NCBI GenBank assembly: GCA_963930655.1
Contig: OZ005617.1
Span: 1,676,501-1,740,500, forward strand
Direction of reading: 5' to 3'
Source: Myrica gale
Lineage: Eukaryota; Streptophyta; Magnoliopsida; Fagales; Myricaceae
DNA length: 64,000 bases
Both the position numbers and the translations under genes were made by a program. The notes under the pieces were generated by a model that saw only the letters and a list, made by a program, of their open reading frames with translations, ran no database searches and was not told the DNA's origin. Each line of letters starts with the position of its first letter. Positions within the stretch are counted from its first letter, which is position 1. Below are positions 1-10,742 of the stretch, in pieces.

Positions 1-330
1 TTTTGGATAAATATACTTTGCACACTCTAACTATGAGGATCTTGACACTTTACACTCAAATCTATTATTTTTATGAGAAATGTTACAAATTCTTTTTGGA
101 TTCTTCCCAGGTTCTTCTGGGGAAGAATCTGACAGCTTAGGATCTCTGGATGTGAAAGGGTCCAAATTTATTTTTTAAACTTTAAAATTATGATTTTACC
201 TTTATAATAGTCATTTCGGTTTTTACCCTCATAAAAGTCATTTTCCGTCTAAGCTGACCCTAAAATTTTAAGGACAGTGTAAAGTTTTTGAAATTAATAA
301 TTAGTTAGTGTAATATGACAAAAATAATAA
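1..330. repeat. Degenerate interspersed repeat
   Basis: Short phrases such as 'ttgcacactctaactat' and 'gtgtaaagtttttg' resemble the repeats at 12.1 kb and 21.15 kb, which contain 'tttgcactctaaact' and 'gtgcaaaactta'. The segment is cut by the window edge and its ends cannot be set. No coding potential is seen. The family assignment is an inference from word similarity only. Confidence 0.3.
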
Positions 331-1762
331 ATGTAATTACAAAATGTAGACGATCATAGTTTGAAGGTTCAAAGGTCATTTAACCTTTTATTTTGTACGC
401 ATGCCTTTCTATTTGTCACCGTGTGCGTACATATTCTCTTGTTTTATCTGCAAAGGAAATGTTAGAAATAAAACATTACATTGGGGGTTATTTATAACCC
501 AAAAGCCTCGCATGCCCATATTGCCTAAACAATTTGGAACTACACAATTCTCAACAGGAAATAAAAACCAGCTCCCATTTGACACGGGGATTCATCTAGC
601 ATTACAAAAACGTGGCTATACGTACGAATGCAAAATCGCAAAGCATTGCAGGGGCACAGCCGAAAGTAGTGTATATGAGTTTGGTGAAGTACTGAGTTAG
701 TGCATACCCATAATATGAGCGGCTTCTAGCCTTCTACTGAGAGATAAATACTATGACGACAGACTGCGTCGTCCTTTTCTTCACCGATTTACCAACCAGT
801 TGCTTCCAACTCGCAACAGCATGCATTTTTGGAGCGAGCCACTTATGCATACCCATACTATCGAGTAGCTAGACGCACCGATTGGTGAGAACGCGATTCA
901 CCGCTGAGCAAAAATGCTTCACGGAATGACTTGGGCACGGCATGGCAATCCAAAATGATGATTGGGTACTGCATGAACTACCGAATGAGTGGCTCAGGTT
1001 GCTTTAAGTCCCGGCTAGGGTGTCATGAAAAGACAACACAGCATCCTTCGTCATCCTTCATCGACTTTGTCTTTGCGTTGATCTTTTGGGTTCTTCTTGC
1101 TTTGAAAATCAATGATATGGACCTCAAGACAAAGAAGCTTTCAGATCTTCAATAATTATAAAGGGGAAGAGTCCTAAAACGCCGACCAGCCTGCAGAGTT
1201 GAAATGTCAAGAAGCAGGGAAGCTTCAATATGTTTCCGACATCATCCATTTCGTTCAATTCTTTTCTCACTGGGAGTCTGGGGGGTTGTTGGAATTTGTT
1301 TTTTCTACGTACACTGATTTTTTTTTTCAATTTTCGCGTTCGTTCGTTTTCATTCACTAGGGGTAATGAGATGCATCATGCGTGGGCTTAGTCAGACATG
1401 CATGTCGAATATGATTGCTTTCCGGGCCTCCTTTATTCGAAATTGTGCTTCAAGGCTGATCAATAGCCCATGAGCCACACTATCTTACGATTAACTTCTT
1501 CTAAACTATGCATAACGATCCTCCGTTATGTATAGACTATAGAGGCCACCATTACAGCCCACATTTTAGGGGTTCTTGTTTTTTTGCTGTCTATGTTTTC
1601 CCTATTCAAACTGCAGATCTCCAGAGGGGCTTGCTACGTCCATCACAATATGTAATGGGCACGAAAGTTCTATCAATCTTTTTATTCTCTTTTCTATAAT
1701 ATTATTCTATATGACGCCTTATACATGAGAACGTTATAAGCTGTCTGCATTGCTAGCTAAAG
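331..1762. other. Intergenic, no gene recognised
   Basis: The longest open frames here are under 100 codons, have no recognisable motif and are not supported by splice signals. The composition is mixed, with no clear repeats. Confidence 0.6.
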
Positions 1763-3490
1763 CTAGACACCGGCGAGAGTCTTGACATTCATGGGGTATG
1801 TGTACTTTGAAGAACCGTGAAACATATTATCCATAATGATGCGAGCACAAGCTTTTGTTGGATGGGATGCGTCCCAAAAGACGTGGTCATTTCGGTTGGC
1901 GCAATAGGGTGAAAGTGGTTGGCAAGGGATCTGAGCACGAAGGTGGCCAAGACCGCAACAAGCAGTTTTGACCTCTGCGAATCCTGCAGCAACGTACAAA
2001 GTTCAAACACTTCATTGATGGGTAGCAAGTTGTCAAAAGACAAAACCTGCAGGCTCTGAAGATTAATCAATTGAGCACAAGAATATGAAACCAAAATTCG
2101 ATATAAAAAGTTAATTGATCAGCACGGTGATTGGGCTTTCTGATGTAGGGGGATCCGACCCAGATGATGCAGAGCTGTCAGATTGTTCATTGATGGCGCT
2201 GAATTACCTGGAGTGGGAGGATCAGCGCAAAATTGGAAAGAAATCGTGAATTAGCCTAATTGGGGCAGTTTCCGTGCACGTGTCGATATTTTGGCCATAA
2301 CTTTGGCTATAGGTGTCCGATTCGCGCCCGTGACCCCAATTCGGAAAGCTCTTTTCGGCGCGCACCTCATAGCCACAAGCTTGGTGCACCTCGTTTCGAG
2401 CCCCAAATCCGCTGATTTCCTTTTCAAAACCCTAATTTTAGTTAATTTTTGCTATTTATTGTAATTTCCTTTTTGTCGATTAGGAAATAAATTAGAATCC
2501 GATTTGAGCCAAATTTTTGGCAATCATCTGATTTCTTTTCGTATTTCTTTTTGGTAAGATTTTTAGAGTTTGCCATTTTTGGCAAATTTCCATGTATTGT
2601 CGAATTTCAGCTATTTTAACCCGGCTTGTGGGTTATTTCGAACCATTCCTGATTATTACGAATTTTATTGAATCCAGAGTATTTTCTGAATTCTTGGGTC
2701 GAAATTCTCTCTTTCCTTCTTGCAAAGTGCCTATTGTTTTAGCCTGAATAATCTCTATTCTGTCCGGCGTCACTTTCTCTATGTGCTTCTTTACTTCTGT
2801 TGCAAGTTGCAACTGCATGCAAATTCTGAGATGGAAACAAGTACCATAAGAAGCTGGTTTCTCGATTATGTTCGTATAGATACTGTAGGAATCGAAGTAG
2901 GAGTAGCTGATGTCCTTGAGCTCTGATGCCAAGTTCTGCAACATTAACTTAAGGCCTTCATTGTACTTAGCAGACCAGTAATTTATCTCTGTATTGCACG
3001 CTTCTCCATCAATGTTCTTCCTCACCGACGGGCAACATCCGATGGCCGCGAGACCAACCATCACAAATTTACGAGCTCCATAACCGTAGACCCTCTGGCA
3101 GAAAAAGGTTAAAAAATGAGGGTGATGAGCAAATGACCAAGTTAAAATTCCTGGTATAAATGGCTAGAAGTTGCTGTCTAATCCAAAGCCTACATCCATT
3201 GGAGTAACATTATAACTTTCTTACAGTAATCATCAGAGGGTCGGAATTTTAACTTCTAGTTTTCCAAATTAAATGCAAAACTGTTACCTTTAATTGTTCA
3301 CTTAATTTGAGAGCCAGGGAATCCACGAAGTCCTGAGGATTGCTATTTGGACCTGAAGTAGCCCAACATATAATTGCTTCCGATCACAAAGGGGAAGAGA
3401 GATTTCAATAGCAGCTGTTGTACACCAGACGATCCGAGCTGTTGCTTCAGCTCTGCATACACTTGGAAAAAGTAATCTACTTGACTCATG
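1763..3490 (-). pseudogene. GDSL esterase/lipase pseudogene, first exon missing
   Basis: Three exons of a secreted SGNH/GDSL lipase read on the minus strand: 3490-3288, 3094-2845 and 1983-1763. The middle exon holds 'YGARKFVMVGLAAIGCCPS' and 'ISYSYFDSYSIYTNIIEKP'. The last exon holds 'VKTACCGLG' and the catalytic Asp-His block 'FWDASHPT', ending at a TAG. The middle and last exons join in phase (TCT TAT G / GA TTC), so the gene structure is real. The first exon with the GDS nucleophile motif is not found upstream. The 3288-3490 exon changes frame by one base near 3340, between 'MLGYFRSK' and the family-typical 'NPQDFVDSLALKLSEQ'. The tRNA-Phe gene lies where the upstream intron would be. This is a dead copy of a tandem GDSL family, with a second fragment at 5951. 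Confidence 0.85.
2100..2844. other. Large intron of the GDSL pseudogene, possible inserted repeat
   Basis: This stretch separates the last two GDSL exons. It includes a more GC-rich block at 2130-2420 (for example 'gtgcacgtgtcgatattttgg', 'ttcgcgcccgtgacc') unlike its AT-rich flanks, which suggests an inserted repeat. No terminal repeats or target duplication were made out, so the class is left open. Confidence 0.3.
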
Positions 3491-3528
3491 CTGTTGAATA
3501 TAAAAAGGACAAAAGCTAAAGTCAAGCA

Positions 3529-3533
3529 GCGGG

Positions 3534-3576
<43 letters not shown>

Positions 3577-3601
3577 GCGTGTTCGATCCACGCTCACCGC
3601 A
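3529..3601 (+). tRNA. tRNA-Phe(GAA): tRNA-Phe (anticodon GAA)
   Basis: A 73-base, intron-less tRNA gene. The arms are a 7-bp acceptor stem (GCGGGGA / TCACCGC), a D arm GCTC...GAGC, an anticodon arm TCAGA-CTGAAGA-TCTGA with GAA, and a T arm GCGTG-TTCGATC-CACGC. It ends in discriminator A. The G-A mismatch inside the acceptor stem is the one known in the wheat-germ tRNA-Phe sequence, which this gene appears to match throughout. Plant pol III signals are present: a TATA-like 'aatataaaaagg' about 25-30 bases upstream (near 3497-3508), a CAA at 3523-3525, and a T5 terminator immediately after the gene (3602-3606). It appears functional. It sits on the opposite strand within the former intron of the GDSL pseudogene. 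Confidence 0.97.
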
Positions 3602-3606
3602 TTTTT

Positions 3607-4440
3607 CTGAAATAATTTCGGTTTTTTTTTTTAAGAAAATAGGTATATATGGAAGAAAATTGTTCAAAGAGGAAATCAAGAGAGGAAGTTTGTAATAAGG
3701 ACTCCAATTATCGACGCTCTCTGGCCTCGGCCTTAATTTCTTTTGTAATTTAATTTCTTCTTTAATCCTTTGTAGTTTTTACTATAATTAACCAAATTAG
3801 CAAAGAATAAAATATAATATCTCTACATTTCCGTTTCAATATTTCTACGTACTTCCCCCTTTTTAAGAACCAAATTAACTTGATATAAAAAGAGAAAAAC
3901 GTACAGAAAGAAAACAAATTGAGATATAAGAATAGAATCGTTAAATTAATTAAGTTAAAAACCCAAAAAAGAATTATAATATGAAGCACATATATATTCT
4001 CTGAATTATGCAACTTAAATAAGGCAGTAATTCCTTTTTGGTTTGAATATTGGTGTTTATATATAGTTATACGTTTTCAACTTCCAATAGCATCGCAAAT
4101 TAAGGGTCATCATGACTCAAGATCAGAAAGGAATAAAAATTATAGGAATTAAAAGCACTGAACTTAAGCTCCTATATATATATATATATAAACTGACAAG
4201 GGGTCCAGCATTATCATCAGATTCGGGCACCTCCAGAAGCATAACTTACACCAGTTTGCAAGGAGGCGCGGTTCTTCTTGGATTCAAGGGAGAGATATGG
4301 CGGTGAAGTCGGTAATTAACCCACTTTCTCAGCTGCATGCGATCAATAATCCACTCAATTCTATGTTAATTTTTTTATTAATTACCCGGGAAATTAAAAA
4401 CAAATATCGACTTATTAAGATTAAGGAATTGAATTTGAAG
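3607..4440. other. AT-rich spacer with TA microsatellite
   Basis: Very AT-rich, with short meaningless frames and a (TA)n run at about 4173-4191. A short GC-richer patch at 4200-4300 has no recognisable coding content. Confidence 0.6.
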
Positions 4441-5722
4441 TTGGCTTCAATGGACCATGTGAAATCCGAAATTGATGCATATCTAACAAATAGGTGTGAG
4501 TCATGTAATATCTCATCCTTTGATATTTTGGCTTGATGGGGAATAATAAATCCAAATATCTTATACTTGCGAGGGTGGCAAGAGATGTGCTAGCTATGCC
4601 TGTTTCCACAGTTGCTAATGAGTTATCATTTAGCAAGGGGGTCATGTGTTTGATCATTTCCACAGTTCTTACTCTAGTCACAGTTGAGACTATTGTGTGC
4701 TCTCAAAATTTGTTGAATGATCCAATTAAATTAGATCTTCGGGAGTCAATGGACGAAGTTGAGGCCTATGAGGCGTTAGAATCAGATAATCTTATTGTAA
4801 AATTTCTCCATGTTGGTTAGTTTTTTTAATTTTGTAAGTTATAGTTATCTATAAAGATTTAAACATGTTATTTTTGTCCTAAATTATTAGGAATAACTTT
4901 TAACTTACGAGTGGCTCGGATTGAGATCAATGAGGGCTAATTAGATTGATTTCATGGTAAGATTATATATATATATATATATATATATAATAATGTTCAT
5001 TATTGTTTTATAGTTTATTATCTCACATGTATATTTTTTTACAGCTTGATGGGAGATGGACAACTGGACAATTGATGATGGATACAATTTATTAACTTTA
5101 TTTTATTTTTCTACTATTTTGTTGGCATGTATTAATTATACTTTTAGTTTTTATTTGTTTATTTTGTTGTTTGTTATTATTGGTAATAGAGTAGTGTAAT
5201 TACTAATTACTAATTAGTTCTAGTAGCATTTCTATTTGATATTTTTATTTTGGACTTTCTTTAATTTGAAATTTCTATTTGGTTTGTTAATTTAGAATTC
5301 TTTAAATGTATGTTGGCATGTCTTAAGATGTATGATTTATTATTCTTAAAAAACTATAATTTAGAATTCTTTAATTAGTAGCATAGTAATTAGTATAGTA
5401 ATATTTTTTAAATCATTAACTGTATAGTTTAGAATTCTATTTGGATTGTTGTAAAAGAAAGGTCACAATTGTGGCATAATTTGGTTGAGATCATAGCCTT
5501 AAACTTGATGTAAAAAAAACCAAAAAATTGTTGTAAAAAAATGGTCCAAAAAAAGCAAAAACAAAAAAAGTAGCCTAAATAAGGCTCAAATCTAGTGTTT
5601 TTCTTAAGGCCCAAACCAGACCAGTCCTTGGCCGGTCCGGTTTCATTAGCATGGTCGGTCCGGTTGATTGACTCTCTGCATAGCTGATCAAACCAGATCG
5701 GACCGGCCTTTGGACACACCTA
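4441..5722 (+). mobile_element. hAT transposon remnant (transposase C-terminus)
   Basis: From 4441 to about 4720 the plus strand encodes the dimerisation (hATC) region of an Ac/RICESLEEPER-type transposase: 'VKSEIDAYL', 'FDILA', then 'KYLILARVARDVLAMPVSTV' with 'ANELSFSKG'. This matches the family pattern KYPxLSxMARDVLAIPVSTVASExAFSxG. The second half follows in another frame after position 4534, so the gene carries a frameshift, with a stop where the family has the Trp-Trp pair. The N-terminal domains are absent. Downstream, up to 5722, lies AT-rich DNA with a (TA)n run at 4964-4989 and a GC-rich tail ending 'ggcctttggacacaccta'. Its complement, TAGGTGTGTCCAAA, looks like a hAT terminal repeat. 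No matching left end or 8-bp target duplication was found, so the limits are approximate. Confidence 0.65.
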
Positions 5723-5950
5723 ATATGTATATATATTTCTTTATTTTTTGCTTTCCATTTTCCTTTATAATAATTAAAGAATTAAGAACAAAACACCTTT
5801 GATTTGGAATATGCATGGGTCATATATATATATAACATAAAGTTTTTATATATACAACGTTATAACATTCTTCTTGTTCTCTTCTGTATGCAGTGAGGCC
5901 GGCCAGCTACGTGCTGTAACATACATAGGCGCCTGTTTGTACAGCTACGC
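5723..5950. other. AT-rich spacer
   Basis: Contains (TA)n-rich sequence near 5820-5835. No gene is visible. Confidence 0.5.
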
Positions 5951-6172
5951 TTAAAGGGCAGCTAGATCCCGCACGTTCATCGGAAATGTGTACTTTGAAG
6001 GACGCTCATGAAACATGTCGTCGGCTATGATGCGAGCATAAGCTTCTGTAGGATGGTATGCATCCCAAAAGAGGTGGTCACTGCGATTGGCGCAATGCGG
6101 TCCAAGTGGCTGACAGATGATCCGTGAACGAAGCTCCCCTAGTCCACAACAAGCAGTTTTGACCTCCACAAA
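5951..6172 (-). pseudogene. GDSL esterase/lipase, isolated last exon
   Basis: A second copy of the terminal GDSL lipase exon on the minus strand. It has 'VEVKTACCGLG', two cysteine-flanked segments, the catalytic 'FWDAYHPTEAYARII' block and 'YTFPMNVRDL', ending in TAA. It is clearly paralogous to the exon at 1763-1983. None of the other exons follow in the next several kilobases; the LIN and SAE2 fragments lie there instead. It is therefore a fragment of a tandem lipase array. A TAG acceptor precedes it, but the first codons do not fit the family phase. Confidence 0.8.
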
Positions 6173-6536
6173 TTTCCTACATCATATCTACTTTACTTCG
6201 CCCACCCCTCCCCCCCTTTACCTGGTGGGTGAGATCATTATTCCGTTCAGTTGTATCACTACTATTTAAAGGTTGAACTACACATAATAGCATGCACTCA
6301 TGGCAAGTTTGAGATACGAGAAAAATAAACAAATAATTAAACGACTTGCATGCTACTTAACTGCACAAGGAGATCAAGATTTAAGAAAGATATTTGTGTC
6401 TATATGGTCAAATTACTTTCAACAGTAAAGAATACTGTAGAACAAGAAATTCATAATAGAACGTGCACAAGTGTCATGTCAAGTGAAAGCTAAACTGTAA
6501 GAAACAGAGGTCAAAGGAACATGGAGAGATCTATAC
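6173..6536. other. Spacer, no gene seen
   Basis: AT-rich sequence with no coding similarity. If the upstream chimera is transcribed, this would be its downstream intron or 3' region. Confidence 0.5.
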
Positions 6537-6797
6537 CGATGAAACAGTATCATCAATAACTAAGTTCTCATATTCACTGTCCAGAGAATTCATTTCCCAG
6601 ATATCTTCAAACCCTGAGTTTTTTAGGATCCAGTTCTCTGTCAACAACTTCCTTGAGAAGGAGAAACGACCTCCCAAGATTAGAAGTGCTCGGCTGCACT
6701 TTTCTCGGACCTTCTCATCCACTACACTGTCTTCAAGAGCCACTGTTATGGCATCAATTGCCTCCTCTTTGTATATGCTATATTTCTGAGTTTCTGC
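6537..6797 (-). pseudogene. Single exon of a LIN-type E3 ubiquitin ligase
   Basis: An open 87-codon exon on the minus strand reads 'AETQKYSIYKEEAIDAITVA', then 'VREKCSRALLILGGRFSFS', then 'KLLTENWILK', 'MNSLDSEYENLVIDD'. This resembles the internal armadillo-type region of plant LIN/CERBERUS putative E3 ubiquitin ligases, as I recall the family. It is bordered by a good acceptor (TTGTTGCAG) and a donor (TCG|GTATAG), starting and ending in phase 0. The U-box and WD40 parts of the ligase are not in the window. This is a captured or left-over exon, not a gene. It sits 366 bp downstream of the SAE2 exons in the same orientation. Confidence 0.65.
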
Positions 6798-7163
6798 CTG
6801 CAACAACATAACAAAAGCTCTCAGATACCGAAAAGATCCACTAACTAGCCAAGGATGAGTTCCAGTGCTATTTTTCTGATCCTCAATTGTCAAATGTAGC
6901 CTTCAAAATTCTATGAATGATATTATTCTCTAGGTGCCCAATAAACAGAAACAGAGGAACGCTAGACGACCCATGAATCCCACAAAAACGAACACATAAA
7001 CTTCAAACAGCTAGCAAATGAGACGCGGACGCGAAAAATAAACCACAAACATATAATTCCTCAAGTAAAAAAAAAAAAAACCTTAGCAAGAGTAGCAGAA
7101 CGAAAATAAAAAAACCTATTAAAAATAATTCCGGAAAAAATGTGAATAGTAACCTATACTCAC

Positions 7164-7397
7164 AATATGAATGTCCTGGAAGCCAGAGAGAGCTAGAGTC
7201 TTGAGCAGCTCGCAGCTGATACCACCTGCCCCAACCATAAGCACTTTCGCGCCCTACAAAACCCAAAACCCCAAAATAAACGACAAAACAACTTCAATTA
7301 GAGTTCAAAGAGAGCTTTAAAGTAAAATAAAATGGGGTTTGGGGGAGGGGGAATTTTGGGTTACCTTTATTGGAGTTAATTGTTGCCGAGAAGCCAT
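7164..7397 (-). pseudogene. SAE2: SUMO-activating enzyme subunit 2, first two exons only
   Basis: Exon 1 (7397-7365) encodes 'MASRQQLTPIK'. Exon 2 (7253-7164) encodes '[19 protein letters not shown]' and '[11 protein letters not shown]', the N-terminal nucleotide-binding glycine motif (GAGG) of the E1-like ThiF fold. Both splice sites are canonical and both exons are in phase 0. Intact SAE2 continues with 'DMDTIEVSNLNRQF' and some 600 further residues, including the catalytic Cys; none of that is found. The family motif is usually GAGGIGCEL; here the second Gly is Ser (GAGGISCEL). The fragment therefore covers only about 41 residues plus, probably, the promoter up to 7655, and is very likely a duplicated gene start. 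Confidence 0.85.
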
Positions 7398-8306
7398 TGA
7401 AGGAAAGGAAATTGGTAACGCTCTCTCTCCCCATCGGTACGGGGTTTTCAAATGGTTCGAAATGGGGAATGAATTTCAAATACGTTCGAAATCGACCCCG
7501 GTCTAACCATGTAGAAATCGGTTCGTCAACTAAAACCGGGTTTTGCCCTCATTTATTACGTGGCAATCTGGGGACCGTCTGATGTCCTACGGAAAGATCA
7601 TGACCGATGCTCCACGCCGCTTAACACCACACCGCTTAACATAATAACCGGTCTCCCTTCCTTCCCTCTCATGCTGCCCCGGTAGAACTGATCTGGTGCA
7701 TGGCTCACACCCAATTGAGATGTATCCTTCAGAGTGCAAAGAATTAACAGGTACATTCATGGCTTGGAGGAAGTTCCATATGTCACGACCTTCCACATTG
7801 GCCACAGGATTCCACTTCACCAAGCTGCCAACCCCACCATCCATTCCTTCAAAAGAGGGGTCTATCTGGACAACTGGAATTTCGGCTCTGGTACCCGGAG
7901 ATTGATCTTTTCTTTGCCCAGTGATCCAGGCTAAGAGACCTTTAAGCGCCCGCCTCAAAGGCCTAACCTTCCTGATTCTGCAGCTCTCTTGGTGCCCATC
8001 CTCATAGAAGGAGAAGAGTCCCTTACCCCTCACTAGAGCTTGAACTTCAACAGCATCAGGGAACATGTACTCGATGTGGATATCATAGTGCTTCTCAACA
8101 TTGTCAAAGAACCAGTATGTTTCTGGGTTTAGCCTCCCAGTGTCCAGGCTAAACACCCTGAAGGGACGACCAGTTAACTTGGCACACTCAATCAAGGCAA
8201 CATCTTCAGCTCCACTGCGCATATCTCCGGTAATAAAAGGTTTAGATTCTTGTGTTTAGGATGGATAGGTTCAACAATCTTGAAAGTCGGAACTCAGAAA
8301 AACTGG

Positions 8307-9291
8307 TTAAAACTCCCCTAATTATTATCTGCACTATATGTAGAAGCTCACTTCCGTTTGTTTAAATTATAATAATGGGTACCAGTTGCATGACATTTAG
8401 AACATAATTAACCGAAAAATACATGGAAACTACAGAGTTGCATGCCTATGGAGGGAGCGTAATAACCGCTGTTTTGAGGATGGTTCTTTGCCTTTACCGG
8501 TGTTACATGGCTTTTTTATGTTTACTCTCTTTTGTTGGGCTGATGCGATGTTAGGGTGCCCGTTTGTTGATTTTCAGGATTTCCTTAGTTTTATAGCTTG
8601 TTTGGATGCGTGATTTCAGTATAGTCCCTTGTACTGTTTTCACATATCAATAAAATTATCTTGCTTATCAAAAAAAAATATGTTTAGTGAAACTAAATAA
8701 GCACGCAAATTTCCCTAAAATTTCCTCACTGGCCAAGAAATGTGGGTCTAAAATTGAAAAAAAGGTCATTCCAGATTTAAGGGTGACATGCGAAATTATT
8801 CAAGTAAATCTTTTCCTCTTTTGGAAGTCTCATATATGTTTAGCTAAGAAGGAAAAATGTCTCATATATGTTTAAGGACATCCTACGAAGGACATGCTCC
8901 TATTTTGGGATGGCAGGAGTAAAATTGGTTATAAGAGTTATAAGCAGTTTGCAACATTGGAACTTCATGAACTACTACATAAAGACTTTTGGTGATATAT
9001 ATTTATCAGAATATCCTTTGGATTCACTAAAAATTTGCTACATGCAATCCATGGGATTAAAGGTGCCGGTTTGACCTCTTATCTTCTGCATCTGAACCTT
9101 TAACCCCACAAATTTAGTCTGCTATCTATTCAAAATTTATGTACCTAGCCTCATTGACAGAGTGTTTTCCTCTTCCAGAATTCTATCCATCTTGAAAAGG
9201 AAGAACGGCAAAAATTCCTCACTGCATGGATGAGAAATTTGGTTTCTCATTCAGAAACTCCCAAATTCCATCAACTTTCCTAATTTACCAA
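8307..9291. other. Extra DNA in intron 3 of APR copy 1
   Basis: Introns 3 of the two APR copies align at both edges ('cagaaaaactggtt' on one side, 'aagttgccaa...cacagta' on the other). Copy 1 has about 985 extra bases between. The first part holds a LINE 3' end. The rest (8690-9290) is unrecognised and may be either an insertion or original intron lost from copy 2. Confidence 0.6.
8440..8678 (+). mobile_element. LINE 3' end with poly(A)
   Basis: Plus-strand sequence reads like the C-terminal tail of a plant L1-type ORF2 (a 'WRERNNRCFE' motif, then 'FFMFTLFCWADAM' and 'DFLSFIACLDA' before a stop). It continues through a short 3' UTR ('ccttgtactgttttcacata', 'caataaaatt') into an A-rich tail at about 8670-8678. 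It is strongly 5'-truncated, as is usual for LINEs. Target duplications were not resolved. Confidence 0.6.
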
Positions 9292-10742
9292 AGTTGCCAA
9301 TGTCACACAGTATTCTGGGCCATTCAACAATTAATTAAAATTAAAAAACATTGTTTGCTCTGTCAAACCTTCTAGCTAAGTACGAGGGAGGGGAAAGATT
9401 TAAAAAGAAAAGAAAAGTAATACCTAAATGCAATGGCAATGTCATTGCCAAATTTCTCGAGAGCTTTATCCATAATTTCAAGTGGAGAAGCATGTTCCAA
9501 TTACTTCGCCAATCTCTCATAGCCCTCAGTCTCAACTCTATCTTCAACTTCTGCAAATTCAATAAATGAGGTTCAAATTGTTGCATTATCAAGCTTTCAA
9601 ATACATATATAGAGACTGTGAAAGAAAAGGGCCGTAAAAATGAAAATTCCCCCCCCCCCCTCTTGAGAAAGATGTGACCCTACTTTTCTTCATTCAGCAT
9701 CAAAGCCAATTCACAATCAAAATCTGCATAATATCTCCATATTAGACACCATAACAGAATGTACCTGGAACCACCACAGGGGCAGCTAGAGGAACCACCG
9801 CGTCGCTCCTCCTCAGTTCGGCACAGACTGGTTTTACAGACAGCTTCCTACAATAAGAATCCCAAGGCAATGATGGAACCAAGCGTTGATCAAGAAGACG
9901 AACTGAACTGATCCATGGAGCTGTAGGAATCAAAATGAAAACCAAGAAAACATAGTTAGATCCCCTAGAAATGGAGAAAAAACTGGAAAAGAGGATCTTC
10001 ATTCAGATATAAAAGAGTGAATCATGGAAGGTGAAAAAAAAAAGATTGCTTAGAATTCAGGAAAACTAAGTTGATTAGTATTTGGCAAAACCATGTTTCA
10101 CTGCTCTAGAAAACTAAATAATTGGAATTCGAGAATCACCCTTCAAAAACTGTTATTTTACCATGTCACCAAACTTTGGCTGAATGGAGTAAGAACCGAA
10201 AGGTAGGATGTAGGAATCATATGCATAATCTATCAATGTATTTTAACTGGGAGAACACTATGCTAGTAAATCATTTCTTCTATCATGAAACTACCAAAAA
10301 AATCCATACATAATGATGTTCTTATTGGGGAAAAAAGGCACAAGAATCCAGTTAAAATCACTCTTCATTTCAATGGATCGATGCTTACAATGTAGACAGC
10401 CCATTACATATAGAAAATTTATAAGCATATACGCGGACCGAGCCACTCGATTCACTGAACTCAAGTTGACTAAAACCGAATAACCAGAAAAAATACAAAA
10501 AGAAATTTACGGCATAGTCTAGAGAGCACGAATTCTACGTTGTATCAATGAAAATATGAAGTTCAGAACCTTGAAAACTAAAGGAAAACAACAGACATTA
10601 ACAAAACAAAAGGATTAACAAACTTCACTCAAATTGAAAAGAGAGAAGAAAAAAAAAAGAGTAAAAAAAAGAGCTTTTTACCCTTCAGCTCGTGCGAAGT
10701 GATCGAGCCGCTGAGGAATGAAGAAGAAGCTGAGAGAGCCAT

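Larger units (their letters stand above)
7656..10742 (-). pseudogene. APR: APS reductase pseudogene (APR copy 1)
   Basis: A broken paralogue of the gene at 14742-17821. Exon 1 (10742-10682) encodes the start of a plastid transit peptide. Exon 2 (9920-9765), exon 3 (9550-9424) and a truncated exon 4 (8214 to about 7656) follow, with the same phases as copy 2. Defects are plain: exon 3 has a TAA where copy 2 has Glu ([10 protein letters not shown]). Exon 4 breaks off after '[10 protein letters not shown]', before the catalytic ECGLH segment, and the thioredoxin-like domain is gone. The paired cysteines of the iron-sulfur site read 'ESCRIRK' instead of 'ECCRIRK'. Intron 3 carries about 1 kb absent from copy 2, including a LINE end. 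The breakpoint at about 7656 abuts the upstream DNA of the SAE2 fragment. The identity is certain and the loss of function nearly so. Confidence 0.95.
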
